Shown here: positions 11,378-23,476 of the stretch, one piece after another
Numbering within the stretch: the first letter of the stretch is position 1
Layout: each line of letters begins with the position of its first letter
Assembly (NCBI GenBank): GCA_029379385.1
Contig: CM055608.1
Coordinates: forward strand, 30,006,350 to 30,070,349
DNA: 64,000 bases
Reading direction: 5' to 3'
Source of the DNA: Quillaja saponaria
Taxonomy: Eukaryota > Streptophyta > Magnoliopsida > Fabales > Quillajaceae
Program-made: the position numbers and the translations under genes
Notes under the pieces: model-generated
What the model was told of the DNA's origin: nothing
The model's database searches: none
Seen by the model: the letters and a program-made list of their open reading frames with translations, nothing else

Positions 11378-13202
11378 CTAGACCTGCTCTATACGTTGGG
11401 AAATCAAGTTCACTGCTGCATTTGCTGATGAGAATGCCCCATGAAAGCTTTCGTGGTACGAAATAGATTCCAATTCCAGGGCCATCTTCAACAAAATCTC
11501 ACCCAGGTCTGTTTTTTTCTCTAGCAAAGATTTGTAGTATGAGTGGGCAGCAATCCTGCTGATTTCCACATTAGTTTCCTCTGGACAGTACTCATCATCC
11601 AACCATTTATGCAGTGTAACCCTCAGCCACTCAGATTCCTAAATGAGATGCTGGAACATGTTAAATTCACTACAAGTGCAGACTGAAGAATACAAGCAAC
11701 CTTATGAGAACAGACTAGTTTAAACTCTTGGATGCTTGCGCCACAACAGGAAACCCAGTCAAATGAATAACTTCAGAGAGCTGCTGGCCATATGAAAATA
11801 AAATCCTGCTGCTAATAGAAGCATGCATGAACAATAATGTGTGGAGCTGTAGCAGTTTGCACTCACAGAAATGAACAGAGATACAAATCAGAGAGATAAG
11901 CTGGACCAATAACATAATGGTGCTTAGCGCGGTCTGCTTAAGCATGCATGAAACAAAGTGATACATGAATTGTGTATATTTTGACTCTCAAAAAAAAGCA
12001 AAATGATTTTTGATACGAAACACAGCATTATTCTTGCAGGCTTTGGCCAATAGGATGCAAAGATGATGATGACGATGACAAGGTAGAATAATTTTATTTA
12101 AAATGGAAGTGAGGAGGGAATTGGCTCAGAAGGTAAGGGATAAAAACAGAGTTGGATCAGGTCTTAATCAGACATTACAAATCAAAGTCTAGAAGCTCGC
12201 AGTTAAAACTAGGAACCAACAACTCCAGGGATGCCTGCATCTGCATGTTAACTCACAAGCTAGCAAATCTTTGTCTCAACAACTGATTCAGAAGCCCCAG
12301 AGTTAAGAGTACTTGGGGTCAGAGGCGTGCTATATACTTAATGCTACTCCAATGTTTTCCAATCACATTGTTGGTGTTCTGAGTGAGGAGCTAAGATTCT
12401 GAACAAATGAAAGTGTAAAACAATTTTTCTGTCATGCAAACATGCACCTCACAGAAGAAAAGTATAAAATTCATCCTTTACAATTGAACCTTGCTCCAGC
12501 ACTATCTACCAGATGCTATAATCTGAGACACAACTAATGAATTATCCTTTACTGAAATCTACACATAATGGGACAAAGCCAATATGGTCATCAGAAAACT
12601 TGAAATGCAACTTCTACAAAGTGTCAAGCCTACTACACTAGGAAAATAAAGGTAATAGAATTTACAAAGTAGCAGGTTTTTGCAACTTCAAGGTGAAATA
12701 TTTTTCATATTTCAAATTGGCAAGTTAACCTGGAAGAAAGGAGCAAGTCACATGAAAAAGCAAACTGATTCTACTTCAATATTGCTCGGCAATAATCAAG
12801 AAGAAAAAGAATTCAGAAAACGAGTACTCCACAACAATCACAATTACTAAAAGGGGTTACTTTTAGTAATCTAACAGTATCGAAAACTTTTGTTGATCAA
12901 GAAAAGGATATGGGTTACGAATAAATGGAAAAAAAAAATACCTCCAAGGCCTTGGAAGGGACCAACCAATTGTCAGGAACCCTAAGGTCTTCAACTTGGG
13001 TTTCTGGGTCCTCTTCTTCTTCCTCATTGCTTTGTGGGTATGGACGAGACTGAGATCTGAGAACAATGGGCCAGTAATTATGGTGTCCATTAACAGAACG
13101 AACTGGTAAAGAACAGACCGGGAAATTACAATGAACTGTCGAGCAAAGAATAGAATAAGTACAACAAGGAATGCTAGATCTAGCAAAAAACAAGGTTCTC
13201 AT
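11378..13202 (-). CDS. Conserved plant protein of unknown function, 173 aa, two exons
   Basis: Exon 1 is 13202-12942 (261 nt, 87 codons) and exon 2 is 11638-11378 (261 nt including the stop), joined in phase 0 across a 1.3-kb intron with GT (12941) and AG (11639-11640). The joined protein runs from MRTLFFARSS through an acidic linker (SNEEEEEDPETQ), then a conserved-looking core DLRVPDNWLVPSKALE/ESEWLRVTLHKWLDDEY and ISYHESFHGAFSSANAAV. The Ser/Cys-rich, Arg-containing first 45 residues could be an organellar transit peptide. The core looks like a conserved plant family, but I cannot assign a function. Confidence 0.75.
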
Positions 13203-14730
13203 GGTTTGGGCTTAAGGATTTGATTTCCTTTTCCTTTTGTTTGGTTCAATTCCTAGTTCTAATCTTGCCCACACTTTGCCATGTTACCAGTGACATGTGT
13301 CGGAGTTTTGGATGAGGTATTCAGCAGCGTGTAATAACAGTAACAGATAGGCTAAAGTGTTTTAAGCAACCCTTCAACTTTGATCAATTTTAAATACACC
13401 CCTTAATATTTAATTGCTACACTTTTTTTTCAATTATTAAACCAACCCTTTTTCACCAATGAGTACCTCTTCTATTCAATTATTGGATATGCTTAGTTAA
13501 TAAAAAATAAATACTAATAATTATAAAAAGAAAAATCGACATTGCTTCACACATTAAGAAAATAAAAATTAAAGAAATTATAAGTATTGATCCTCATGGT
13601 GATTAAAAAAAAAGATATGTGTACATAAGATTATTAATGATAAAATTAAAGAATGTTGCTATAAAACAAAATTAAAATTATGTAAGTTTGAAAAATAAAA
13701 ATGAAATATATGTACAAAACATTAATAAATATTATGTAGCTTGTTGAATTGTCAAATAGTTGCTAGTTTAATTCATAGATGGCTCATTATATTAGGGATT
13801 GATTCCAAAAAAAATAAAATTCCTCAAACCCATTTCTCATTCAGTCATACAAAATATTCTGGACAAAAAAAAATAAAAATAAAAAAAGCTTAGTTATGTT
13901 GGCATTCTTAAAGATTTTCAACTTGTATTTAAGCGAACAAAGAAATTGTGGGACATGACTATCTTATTTGATCATTTGCAGTTAGTATAGTTGGCATTCC
14001 TTGAAAGTGAAAAAGTAATCTCATGTTTGATTTAGTTTTTAAAATATTTTATATATTTAAATTTTTCTATAAAATTATTTGGTAATATAAATTTTACAGA
14101 AAAATATTTTAATTTTTTTAGAATTCTAAAAACTGAAGTTAAAAAATAAAAATAAAACTATAATACTTGTTAAAATAATTTTTTTAATACTCAATATTTA
14201 AAAAAAAAAAATTAAGATCAAACCAATTTTTTTATTTTTTATTTTTGTTTCACTTTTACAGATAGCTTAAGCAAACATACCCAATATAGGAATTGTCTAC
14301 TTGGCCTCGGTTCTTCAGTAGGTTTAATACTTCCTGTTTAAAACGATAGCCTGTCTCCATCAAAACACTGATGGCCATGCCCCCACAGCCCTACCACCAT
14401 TGTCCAAGTCAAGAAGCTGCGTTTTATATAATCTGGTTATAAAACTTGACGTTCAATACGCCAAGTTTAAAAGTTAAAACTTTGAAAACGTCCAATACAA
14501 AAATATAATTGCCTACAGCAGAGTATAAGTCCAAGTCATTTTTTTAGAATCTAATTTTATTCCTGGAAATTGCAGAGGTGGGTGTACCATTTCATAGTCA
14601 TATAAATACAGCTTTAGATTGCCACTGTCTATTGCCTAGACGCAACTCTAAGCAAGCTCTACAGCATTACATTGCCACTGGCTATTACTCCTAGACACAC
14701 CTGTAAGCAGGCCCTGAAGAAATTCTTGTC
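13203..14730. other. AT-rich intergenic
   Basis: Divergent promoter space between the minus-strand gene at 13202 and the plus-strand gene at 14731. It is very AT-rich between 13400 and 14250. A possible TATA segment (TATAAATACAG) lies at about 14601 upstream of the 14731 start. No ORF of note. Confidence 0.35.
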
Positions 14731-15400
14731 ATGGAGTCATCTAATCCAAGCACAGAAAGGTCAGTACCCTCAACTTATATCATCTTCTTTAATCGTAGTT
14801 ACAAATGAATATCCCGCTCAAGTGCTGGCAGGACCCCCAGTTTTGTGTTGAAGCTGCTGCTAGCTAAATTTGATTCCTAAGTGCCAAAGTTTTTTTTTAA
14901 TGTGTAATTCTAATTCAAAGTTTTCATATTCTTGTTGAAGCAGTGGAACCCGGAAAGAATGGAGTTTTCCGCCACCCCTGCATAAGATTATTTTCTTTCT
15001 GGTTACAACTTTAAGTGCTTTTCTTCAACTACACTATAGCAATCAAACTCCACCTGTTGAACAAAGTTACATTATGCAGGCATTTTTTGTTGCTCTGTCT
15101 GTTTATTCTACATCATTGGCAATTGAATATGAGCTTCAAACTCACGGTTCAAGTCACCTTGACAACATAAAAAGAATGACACTATTGCTTGGAGTTCTTC
15201 CTCTTGTCTTGCTCATGTTAATCCTATGCCCCTTATATGGGTTGCTCACATTTGCTTCATGGGCCATTTATTTGGTCAGAGTTACACTCAGCTTGTATCA
15301 AGAATATCCCAAATTGTTAACCCATGTATCAGGTTGGATGCTTGATGTGTTGAAAAGAAAATTTACAAGGGAAGAAAAACAGTTGCCTCTGTCTCTGTAA
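14731..15400 (+). CDS. Small multi-pass membrane protein, 161 aa, two exons
   Basis: Exon 1 is 14731-14759 (MESSNPSTE plus two bases) with a GTCAGT donor; exon 2 is 14944-15400 after a CAG acceptor. 29+457 nt gives 162 codons including the stop. The N terminus after the splice is TRKEWSFPPPLHK, followed by hydrophobic helices at about residues 24-38, 52-70, 85-106 and 108-125, and a basic cytosolic-looking tail (LKRKFTREEKQ). I recognise no enzymatic domain. Fairly sure it is a real gene, because the splice restores an ATG and a long frame; the function is unknown. Confidence 0.75.
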
Positions 15401-17148
15401 TATTTGCTTTGTTGACAAGCATGTTGTATACTTGTATGTTCATTCATGTTCAATGAAATTACGATATAATTTTCTCTCTGAGAAATGCATCAGGTTTAGT
15501 TGAAATTGTATAAATTGTGTATCTTCTGTAGATGAAAACATGTAACGTAGATAGTATTTTCAATAGATTTCACTTGCAGTCAAAGGATATTAACTCAATC
15601 AAACAAAACTTCCAATTGTAATTGTAATGAACGACTTCACAGAGTCATAGCTATCCATGCAATTTTGCTCTGAAGTTGCTAACTCTGCGCTTCATAAGGT
15701 ACTTAACAGTTATCTGCTAGACATGTAGAGTATATGGTTAGAATCATTCCACTGGGTAAAAATAGTAGAATTAGAGGTGAAAAAAAACCCTTGTTCGAAA
15801 CAGAATCTGTAATATACAATTCCTTTTGAGACCAAACATAGGGTGAAGACTGAACTTAATTAATCGGTACAAGAAAATTTAGGTTCATATCACAAAAGGA
15901 TATATGAATGGAACCTCAGTATGAACGATGAAATTCTGACTACCCAGTTCCTATCAAGTTTAAATGATAATATTCCATTGCACCCAAGTTCAAGTATTTA
16001 AAGAAAAAATGTAGATCACACCTGGTTGTATGGATGTAGACTCAGTATGAAAGAAATGATCAAGGATCCGGTCGCTGTGGTGAAGCAGATTACTCTCCAA
16101 GACAGTCATTGGATCACACTCTTGAGATTCTGATACAGTAAACTCCCAATGTTAACTCAGACATAAAAGAGATGGAAACTAAGAGAAGGTTATGAGTATT
16201 CTTCTGTATGGTGTACTTAATTTCAGATTACACACGTATATTTATACAAAGAGCAGAACAGCTAGCTTTCCGCATAATCTCAGCATCAACTAATCCTAGC
16301 AGATGTTGCTGCATCATTCTGACAAAGATTGTTATCAATCGCCAACATAGCAGTCCTGTTTTTCACAAAAGTAACAATTCTCAACCTTCTGCTAAATAGA
16401 AGATAAAATATAATTAATATAGAGTACTGCAAATGGCTGGGAACACAGCAGATTAAATCAAAATCCATTGAGGAAATTATCAAAGTCACCTTCAGAAAGA
16501 TCAAAATTGAAACCCTTCTTTCAATTAAAGAATCTGTTTAAACATTTAGAAGATCATCCTCATATCACACTGGTTTGCTTAATAAACCAACAATTCCAGA
16601 TTCTCAACACTGAAAATAAAAAGGGAAAATAGTTAACCTGATCAATGCTTTGTATAAAACCGAACAAAGAAACTTGGGAGGTTTCAATGGCATAAATATC
16701 CACCAGCTACATATCTGTTTGTTCCACAGTTTGTTAGGCTCCTCAATAAATTAAGTTGTTCTTCTTTCAGCCCAATAAATTTGCTGCTCCTTTCTTCTAA
16801 AAAGAATCAACTAGGTGCATTAGCAAGTTCCCTTTGAAGTAGAGCTCAGACAGGTAATGAACAATGCAGCAATCATAAAGAGTCATCTTGCAAAAGTTCT
16901 GATCAAAATTTTCCATTCTTGGCTGAGAAAATTATCAATGACCCAAGAAAGTATATCATATAATACACAACCCCTAATTTTTATTATAATGACAATGTCA
17001 TTAATAATGAATACAATGTTTTAATTCTATCTGCTATCTGCACCTTTGCAGGGAACACTCTGAAGTGGCAAAGGAACGAAAAGAAATAAATAAAACAAAA
17101 AGAAAATGAATAATAATTACAGAGAACAGAATAATGAAAGAGTTCAAT
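15401..17148. other. Intergenic
   Basis: The 3' flanks of two convergent genes. Some of it may be 3' UTR of the exostosin gene. No coding sequence recognised. Confidence 0.3.
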
Positions 17149-18499
17149 TCACCGAACTAAATCAAATTCTTTGAGCCTTGATTGAATTCTCTGCAGTGTA
17201 CCATCAATAGTAATATCAAAAGCATCTTTCTTTGCTTTCAGACCTGGTGAACTACCATGCTTCCTGTAAATAACTCTAGGAATCAACTCCAAAAGGGACT
17301 CTCTCATTCTCCTAATTTTAGCTCTGGGTATACCCCGCAACACATCCAAAATCTTCAACCCTCTGAATACCACCTCCTCCTTTGGTATAAACAGTGAATA
17401 CGTGTTAAACTGGTTCGGCAGCAAATGCCACCCATACTGTGATTTTGCTGACTGATCCTCAAAGAAAACAGGTATACACCCAGCTAGAATCCCATCAAAA
17501 GTTGACCTGCGAGTTGGTGTATTCCCCGGAGGCTGCAAACAAAAGGTTGCTTGCAACATTGGCCTCATGTATCTTATTGGGTCATGCTCACATATCCCAT
17601 TAGAGCAATCCACCAGTTCACACAATTTTGCATACCCATGATTGTTGGTCGAATTCCCAGTGTTATTCTCACATTCATTCCTAATACTTCTTCTAATATT
17701 AGGAGTTGCAGAAACCCCTCCACCTCCAGCAAACAACATCAGGGAAGAACGCCTTGACCGCCGAACGCGGTGGATCCATGACTCCAATAGAGCAAGATTG
17801 GGTGGATGAAACGACGTCGGATAAGGTACTGCTTGTTCCTGCCATGGCCAAGCACGAGACTCCAATATTAAAGCCGTGACATTGAAGAACTCCGGCAACT
17901 CCAGGAACGAAGTACCCCATGTAGGTGGATCGTTTTCTAGTGGTTGCGAAAAATCCCAGGCGGGTCGAGCCATAACCAAGAAATGGTCATGTCCCATGTA
18001 CCGATTCCAAATTCCGGGTTCATCTTCTCGCAAAAAAGCAAACAATTCAAGCCCATGTTCAGAGCTGGAATTAACATCAGGGCCATAGAGATATCGCAAA
18101 GCGTCGAGGCTAGCATAGTAGGGAAGGTAGACCGCATCAGCAACATTGGGATCGGTTGTTAGGCATGGGTATTCAAGCATTCGTTTATGGAATACTGAGT
18201 TCGAGCATCAAAGGGTCAGTTCTGTACCAACTACGAGAACGATTGTGGGTTTTCTGGCCAAGACCGTGATTAGCTAAGTAGGGACAAAAATCATCAAATA
18301 GTGGGTATTCTGAGCAATTTGCAAGCAGATCAATATTGAAGCGAGATGGGAGCCTTCTGATGTGGATCCAACGGTTATTACAATCAGTTGTTGAGTCTGA
18401 TTCAAAAAAGGAAACTTGTTGGGAGGTGGCCAATTTGGTAAAGAACAGAAAGACATTAATGATTGAGACCAGAATAGTATATTTGCAGCAGGATGCCAT
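17149..18499 (-). pseudogene. Exostosin-type (MUR3/GT47-like) glycosyltransferase with one frameshift
   Basis: A single-exon gene of about 447 residues. The ATG at 18499 starts a cytosolic tail and a signal anchor (about residues 7-24, TILVSIINVFLFFTKLA), as in Golgi type II transferases. The luminal part shows CNNRWIHIRRLPSRFN, WYRTDPLMLEL, a long exostosin domain with AVYLPYYASLDALRYLYG, GHDHFLVMARPAWDF, FAGGG and the signature ATFCLQPPGNTPTRRSTFDG..LAGCIPVFF. This matches probable xyloglucan galactosyltransferases of the GT47 family, which add galactose to xyloglucan in the Golgi. One extra base near 18197-18201 interrupts ...MLEL/VFHKRMLEYPC: the upstream frame stops at 18185 and the downstream frame (17149-18180) carries the rest. 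No other lesion was seen, so an assembly indel is quite possible. Confidence 0.85.
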
Positions 18500-20400
18500 T
18501 GAAGACAAATAGGTAGGCTTATAGAGAAGAAGATAAAAATCGAAAATTTTTTCTTTGCTTCACCATTACAGTGTTGGCGTTCTGGGTCTTTGTTAATTGC
18601 TTCCAAGTTTAAAACTTTTACAGTAAATTTCTTTCTTTGTGAATCTGATAGGAACTGAAAGTTGAAACTCAGAGGAGAGAGAGATGGTTTTAACTTTAAC
18701 TACGTGAACTTGCTGCTTGGGTTTGACCCACCATTGTCGGTGGAGGGAGCCACGGCTTGTGGGCATTTACCATTACTTCCTCCCAATGCGGTGGCGTTTC
18801 TTGCTTTTGGTAATTTAATTGTTTTTGTTTTTTTGTTAGTCGGGCCCACGTTTTCTTGTATTTTCCGTTTTCTTTGGCGCCATTAGATAACATATATACA
18901 CCGTCGATACGTTGTACGTGGACGGCGGATAATATATCTGTGGTGGGGTCCATTCAGGGTGAAGATATATTATTGGCTAAGAGGAGCTAAAAGAAGGACT
19001 CACGTAGAGTGAGGCACCTTGTTTTCTACTTTATTATTGTATAATATTAAAATGATATACTTACAATAGAGTACTATTTTAATATATTCTCTAACTCTTC
19101 CCACTTTTAATACTAATAGAACTATAACTCTTTTTAACCTTTTTTTTTTTTTTTTTCAATTTCTCAATTTTATGACTTTAAAAAAATATATATAAAGTAT
19201 AGTTTTATTATATTATAATATTGTTATTTTTTTATCTTAAGAATTAAAAGAAAAAAATTTATATTATAAATTTTATTTTTGTATATTTATTTACTTACAT
19301 TAATAAAGAGTAACTTTTAGTTATTATTTAATAGTATTAAAATATTATGTTTCAAATAAGCTATTAATTTAATTTTTTTCTAACTCTTCTCATTTTAATA
19401 CAAATATGATTATAACTCTTTTTGACTATTAATTTCTTTTCATAATTATTCTCAATTTCATGAACTAAAAAAATCTTAATAAGTTTTTTATTATTACAAT
19501 ATTATTTTTTTAACTTTTCTTCTATCTTAAAAATTAAAAGAAAAAATTTATAAATTAATATTATGACTTTAAATTTTGAATAAATTTACTTATTTGTTTA
19601 ATTACATTAACATGTTAATATAGTGATTTTTTTTGTTAAGTATAATTTTTTTTAATATGTGAGTCAATTCTAGTTGAAAATGCATGGATTATATGATATA
19701 ATTTACACACAACGGGTACTCTACTTGAACTAATATATATAATACTAGTTTAAATATTAATAGTGAGTTAGCTCTAACACTCAAGATAATACTTAAAAAA
19801 TATTCTGACTTTTTGATCAATGAGTGACATTATATTAGATTTTCTAGTTTGAGAAAATAAAAAGGGGCCTAATGGTTAGTATTTTGTTAAGTGAGTTATG
19901 ATTAGGATTAGGGTTACAGTTAGGTTAGGGTTAGACTAATTAGATGATATTCTCTGATACCTGAAACAATTTAAAAGAAAAAAAAATCCATATCATTTTA
20001 TGACCTCATTACCGCCTTTGTCACACCTCAACATTTTGACTCTTCTGACTATTGGTTGTATCATGATTGTTGTTCTTTAATGTGTATTCCGAGGTCCACT
20101 ATTATTTCCACCGATTTTAATTAACTTAAACCTTTTTGAAAAAATATCAGATATTGTTCTATTTTTAAAAAATTGAACGAAATTTCTTATAGTATGAATT
20201 GAAAAGCAAAGCAAGGATACGTATACAAAATGATATGCACAATATCTATGCAAAATTTTAATAAAATTATATTAGTTTGACATATAATTAATTTGGTGAA
20301 ATTTCATGGGTAATTAAGGAGCTAAAGGATGCAATTGTAAATGTAGATGTAGAAATTTAATTTGCCATTTTATTTATTTAATTAATTTTAAGAACCAAGC
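18500..20400. other. Promoter side of the exostosin gene and AT-rich duplicated spacer
   Basis: 18500-18660 is the probable 5' UTR/promoter of the minus-strand gene. 19084-19640 holds two diverged copies, offset by about 290 bp, of an AT-rich segment: both begin CTAACTCTTC, then CTATAACTCTTTTT or its variant, CTCAATTT and TTAAAAGAAAAAA. A short telomere-like run (TTAGGATTAGGGTT, TTAGGTTAGGGTTAG) sits at about 19901-19934. No gene. Confidence 0.4.
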
Positions 20401-20404
20401 CTGC

Positions 20405-22060
20405 TCTCATGCTTGGGCTTCTTCTTCTTCTAAAATGGGCCAATGGCAGTAGCAGTGTCCAGCTGCCACCTACTTCTTCTCCGTGCTTGCTTCCACCATT
20501 AAATCCCGTTACTCTGTTTCCTCCCACTCTTGCTTCGCAACGCCATAGAGGTCCTTTGTTTCTGTCACTCCCAGAGGTATCATTCGAAATCAAGGAGCTT
20601 CAAGTCCTAACAGAGAAGTAAACCCTAATTTCTCTCTTAGGATTCTTGCTTGTTTATTGTTTTTGATTCTTCGAATTTGGGTTTTTCATTTACAATGACA
20701 TTCATTTATTAAGATTGTGACTTGTGCAAGTTTAAATTTGTAAGAAACATGTTATTCCCATTCTCAGGAGTTTACTTAAAACCTAAACTGTGTCTAAGTA
20801 GCATTAGGAGCGGTAGTTGGTTTATTTCTGATTTATCTTCTGCAAATGTGACACTATCAAGTTCTTTGTTTAGAATATTAAAAAGATATAGGCTTTGTAC
20901 AATATGTTTAAACTAATGGAGAAATTAAAGAAAAGACCAAATCTTTTTGTCCAAGCTCCATTACTATATGCTTAACTATAAGAACTCAGAAGAGATTCTT
21001 AATGAAAGCTTCAGTAATGCTGGCTGCAAGCTTCTCACCCTCGAAACCATTCTTGTGGTTGTTTTCCTAACATAAAGTGGATGAAGGGAATGTGGACAAA
21101 TGTGACTAATGCCAGAATGATTGTCTGTCTGATCAAATGTTGGATTTTCATTTGATTTGTAACTCTAAAGTCTTTGACTCAACTTGTGGGCTTTGAACCT
21201 GTGTTTTCATCTCCACTCTTGCCCTCAAAGTGGGGAGACAGTGCCATTAGACCCAAAGATCGTTGGCTTAAATAAAGCTTTTTAATGAATGTGTTGATTT
21301 CAAATAACTCATATCTATACTTATGAGAATGGTAACTGGCTTGCAATTTCATTTCTATGAATTTGTAAACTCAGAAGAAGGTATGTCCCAAAAGAAGTAT
21401 GCAGGACATCCAAAAGATGAAAGGATCTATCTGTATGGAGATGGAAATTGTGGGAGTGGGAATGCATGGGGATATGTCATATTTGCCCAAAAATCATTTG
21501 GCATACAAAGAAAAGATAAAGAATTTGCCTTCGATTTAAATGACCAGCAGGTACAATATGATGCATTCAAGTTTGAGTACTATTAATGTAATTGTGAATA
21601 TTTCACTATTGGGATTATCTAGTTTGAGTCAAATTAGATTTATGTCTTTGCTGATTATTTTACTGATAGTCTATTACAAATGGGCTGCATTAGTTTCTTC
21701 CACAACTGGAAACTTAAGAAACCTCAAATAGAGAAGACAGGGAACATGAGAAGATGATATTGGGAGGAATCAAGATCTGAATAAGGTAGCCTATTAAATG
21801 GGGAAAGAGATGCCAACTATGCTTTGTTTCCTTTAGCAGAATAAAGGAGGTTATAGACAATTTTTAATGAAACTGAAGATATTTCAAGTTAACATCAGAA
21901 AATGAAAGAAACTGGTGTTTTTTGCCTTTATTTCTTGAGACAATTACATTGTATTTCAGGCTGAACCAAGTAGCCTTCAAGATGCAGCTTTGCCAGGTCC
22001 AAGCTTTTTATCTAACTGCATACATAACCATAACATTTTCTTTTCTGCATACATAAGTTA
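20405..22060 (+). other. Possible unrecognised plus-strand gene or gene remnant
   Basis: 20405-20620 contains a Ser/Pro-rich stretch followed by a plausible donor (CAGAG/GTATC at about 20575). 21376-21549 reads as a credible exon: it follows AACTCAG, encodes KKYAGHPKDERIYLYGDG and NAWGYVIFAQKSFG, and ends at CAG/GTACAA. A further in-phase candidate starts after the CAG at 21960 (AEPSSLQDAALPG). I do not recognise the protein and cannot connect all the pieces, so this is a lead rather than a gene call. It might be the remnant of a larger gene. Confidence 0.3.
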
Positions 22061-22077
22061 TTTTCTCTGGGACATAA

Positions 22078-23476
22078 TTACATAAATGAGCTGATATCAT
22101 TCGCTATGTTTTCGGCATCAAATTTTGCTCCTTCAAACCCTCTCCTTGACAATCCAACACAATATAAACTGTTCTTTCCTTTCCAATGGTTAGGGAAATT
22201 ACGCTTGGGAATACCATTATCGTCCAAAAGATAGTCATCTCCCTGCTCAAAAACAACAGATTCAGTTGCTAATCATGCACTTAACACTTCAATTTCCACC
22301 GCTAGCTATGGTGGCTGTTGATGAATTGATCGATGTTGTTATTATGATTGTTACATGGACAGAACTGAGCACTCTTACATATATAATTGTTTACCTTAAG
22401 CCAAAGATGTGTAGATCTCTTGAAGCCTGTGCAGAAAACAATGGAGTCAAATGGGTATGACTTGCCATTCTTGAATACTACCTCGTTGCCTCTTATGCTT
22501 TCAATAACTGTTGGCAACACCTGTATAAGATTAACAGAATTTAACCAGTTGAAGAATAGCTAGCTAACAATACCATCAATAACTCTATCTTAGTCTCTCT
22601 TGAAACACACAAACATACCTGTAACTCTCCTGACTTGATTTTATTATAAGTTCCTACATCAATAACTGGATACTTGCCATACTTGACCTTCATGTAGAAA
22701 GGACCCTCTTCAGGCCTAGCTATCCCATATTTGGTCACACCCTTATAGAAAATTTTGCTAAGCATCACCAGCAATGAGTCCACTTTACTCAATGAGAAAT
22801 ACTTCAACAAAATCTTTCCTAGATATACCATGCCCCTTGATAGAATATGAACCGGGTTTCGAATAACTATGGAAGTTTTGGCACCATGGTTGGCTAAATC
22901 TAAAGCAATTTCCATGCCTTAATTCCCAGACCCAACAACTAACACATTCTTTTCTTTAAATGCCTTCCCAGACTTGAAACCAGTTGAGTGAATCATCTCC
23001 CCATTAAAATCACCGAAACCTTCAACCTCCGGTATAAAAGGGTCAGCTGTTTCACCCGTTGCCACCACCAAAAACCTCCCGATATATTCCTCAGCTTCAC
23101 CATCAGAACCCCCATTAATATTCCTCGCCTTCAGACTCCATTTCTCAGTCCCTTCATTGTATTCTGCCAACTCTACCCTTCTATGGTACAAAGGACTAAT
23201 CTTGAAATGTGAAACATAGTCGTCCAAGTATTGAATAAATTGCTTCTTTGGTAAGTATGAAGGACAAGAAGGTGGGAATGACATGTGAGGTAGCTCACAG
23301 TATTGTTTTCTCAAATGAAGGTGAAGACGGTCATAGGAATATTTCTTCCAAAGAGAAGCAATGCAATCCTCTCTTTCAAGGATTGTGCAGGGGATTGATT
23401 TCTGGGTTAAGCACCCCGCCGCGGCAAGGCCTGACGGACCAGCTCCAACGATGATCACTAGTTGTTCCTGCTGCAT
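22078..23476 (-). pseudogene. YUCCA-like flavin monooxygenase with a premature stop in the NADPH motif
   Basis: Three exons in phase: 23476-22619, 22520-22395 and 22242-22078; 383 codons in total, the usual size for YUCCA proteins, which convert indole-3-pyruvate to auxin. Visible motifs are the FAD-binding [12 protein letters not shown] (residues about 10-21), the FMO-type signature [11 protein letters not shown], the NADPH-binding LVVGSGN(stop)GMEIALDL, the late CTGFKRST motif, and the C-terminal [15 protein letters not shown]. The N terminus ([34 protein letters not shown]) looks most like the YUC10/YUC11 side of the family. The TAA at 22919-22921 sits where the family has a Ser codon (GxGNSG), one substitution from TCA. 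Everything after it is in frame and intact. As read, only a 185-residue fragment would form. Confidence 0.87.
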
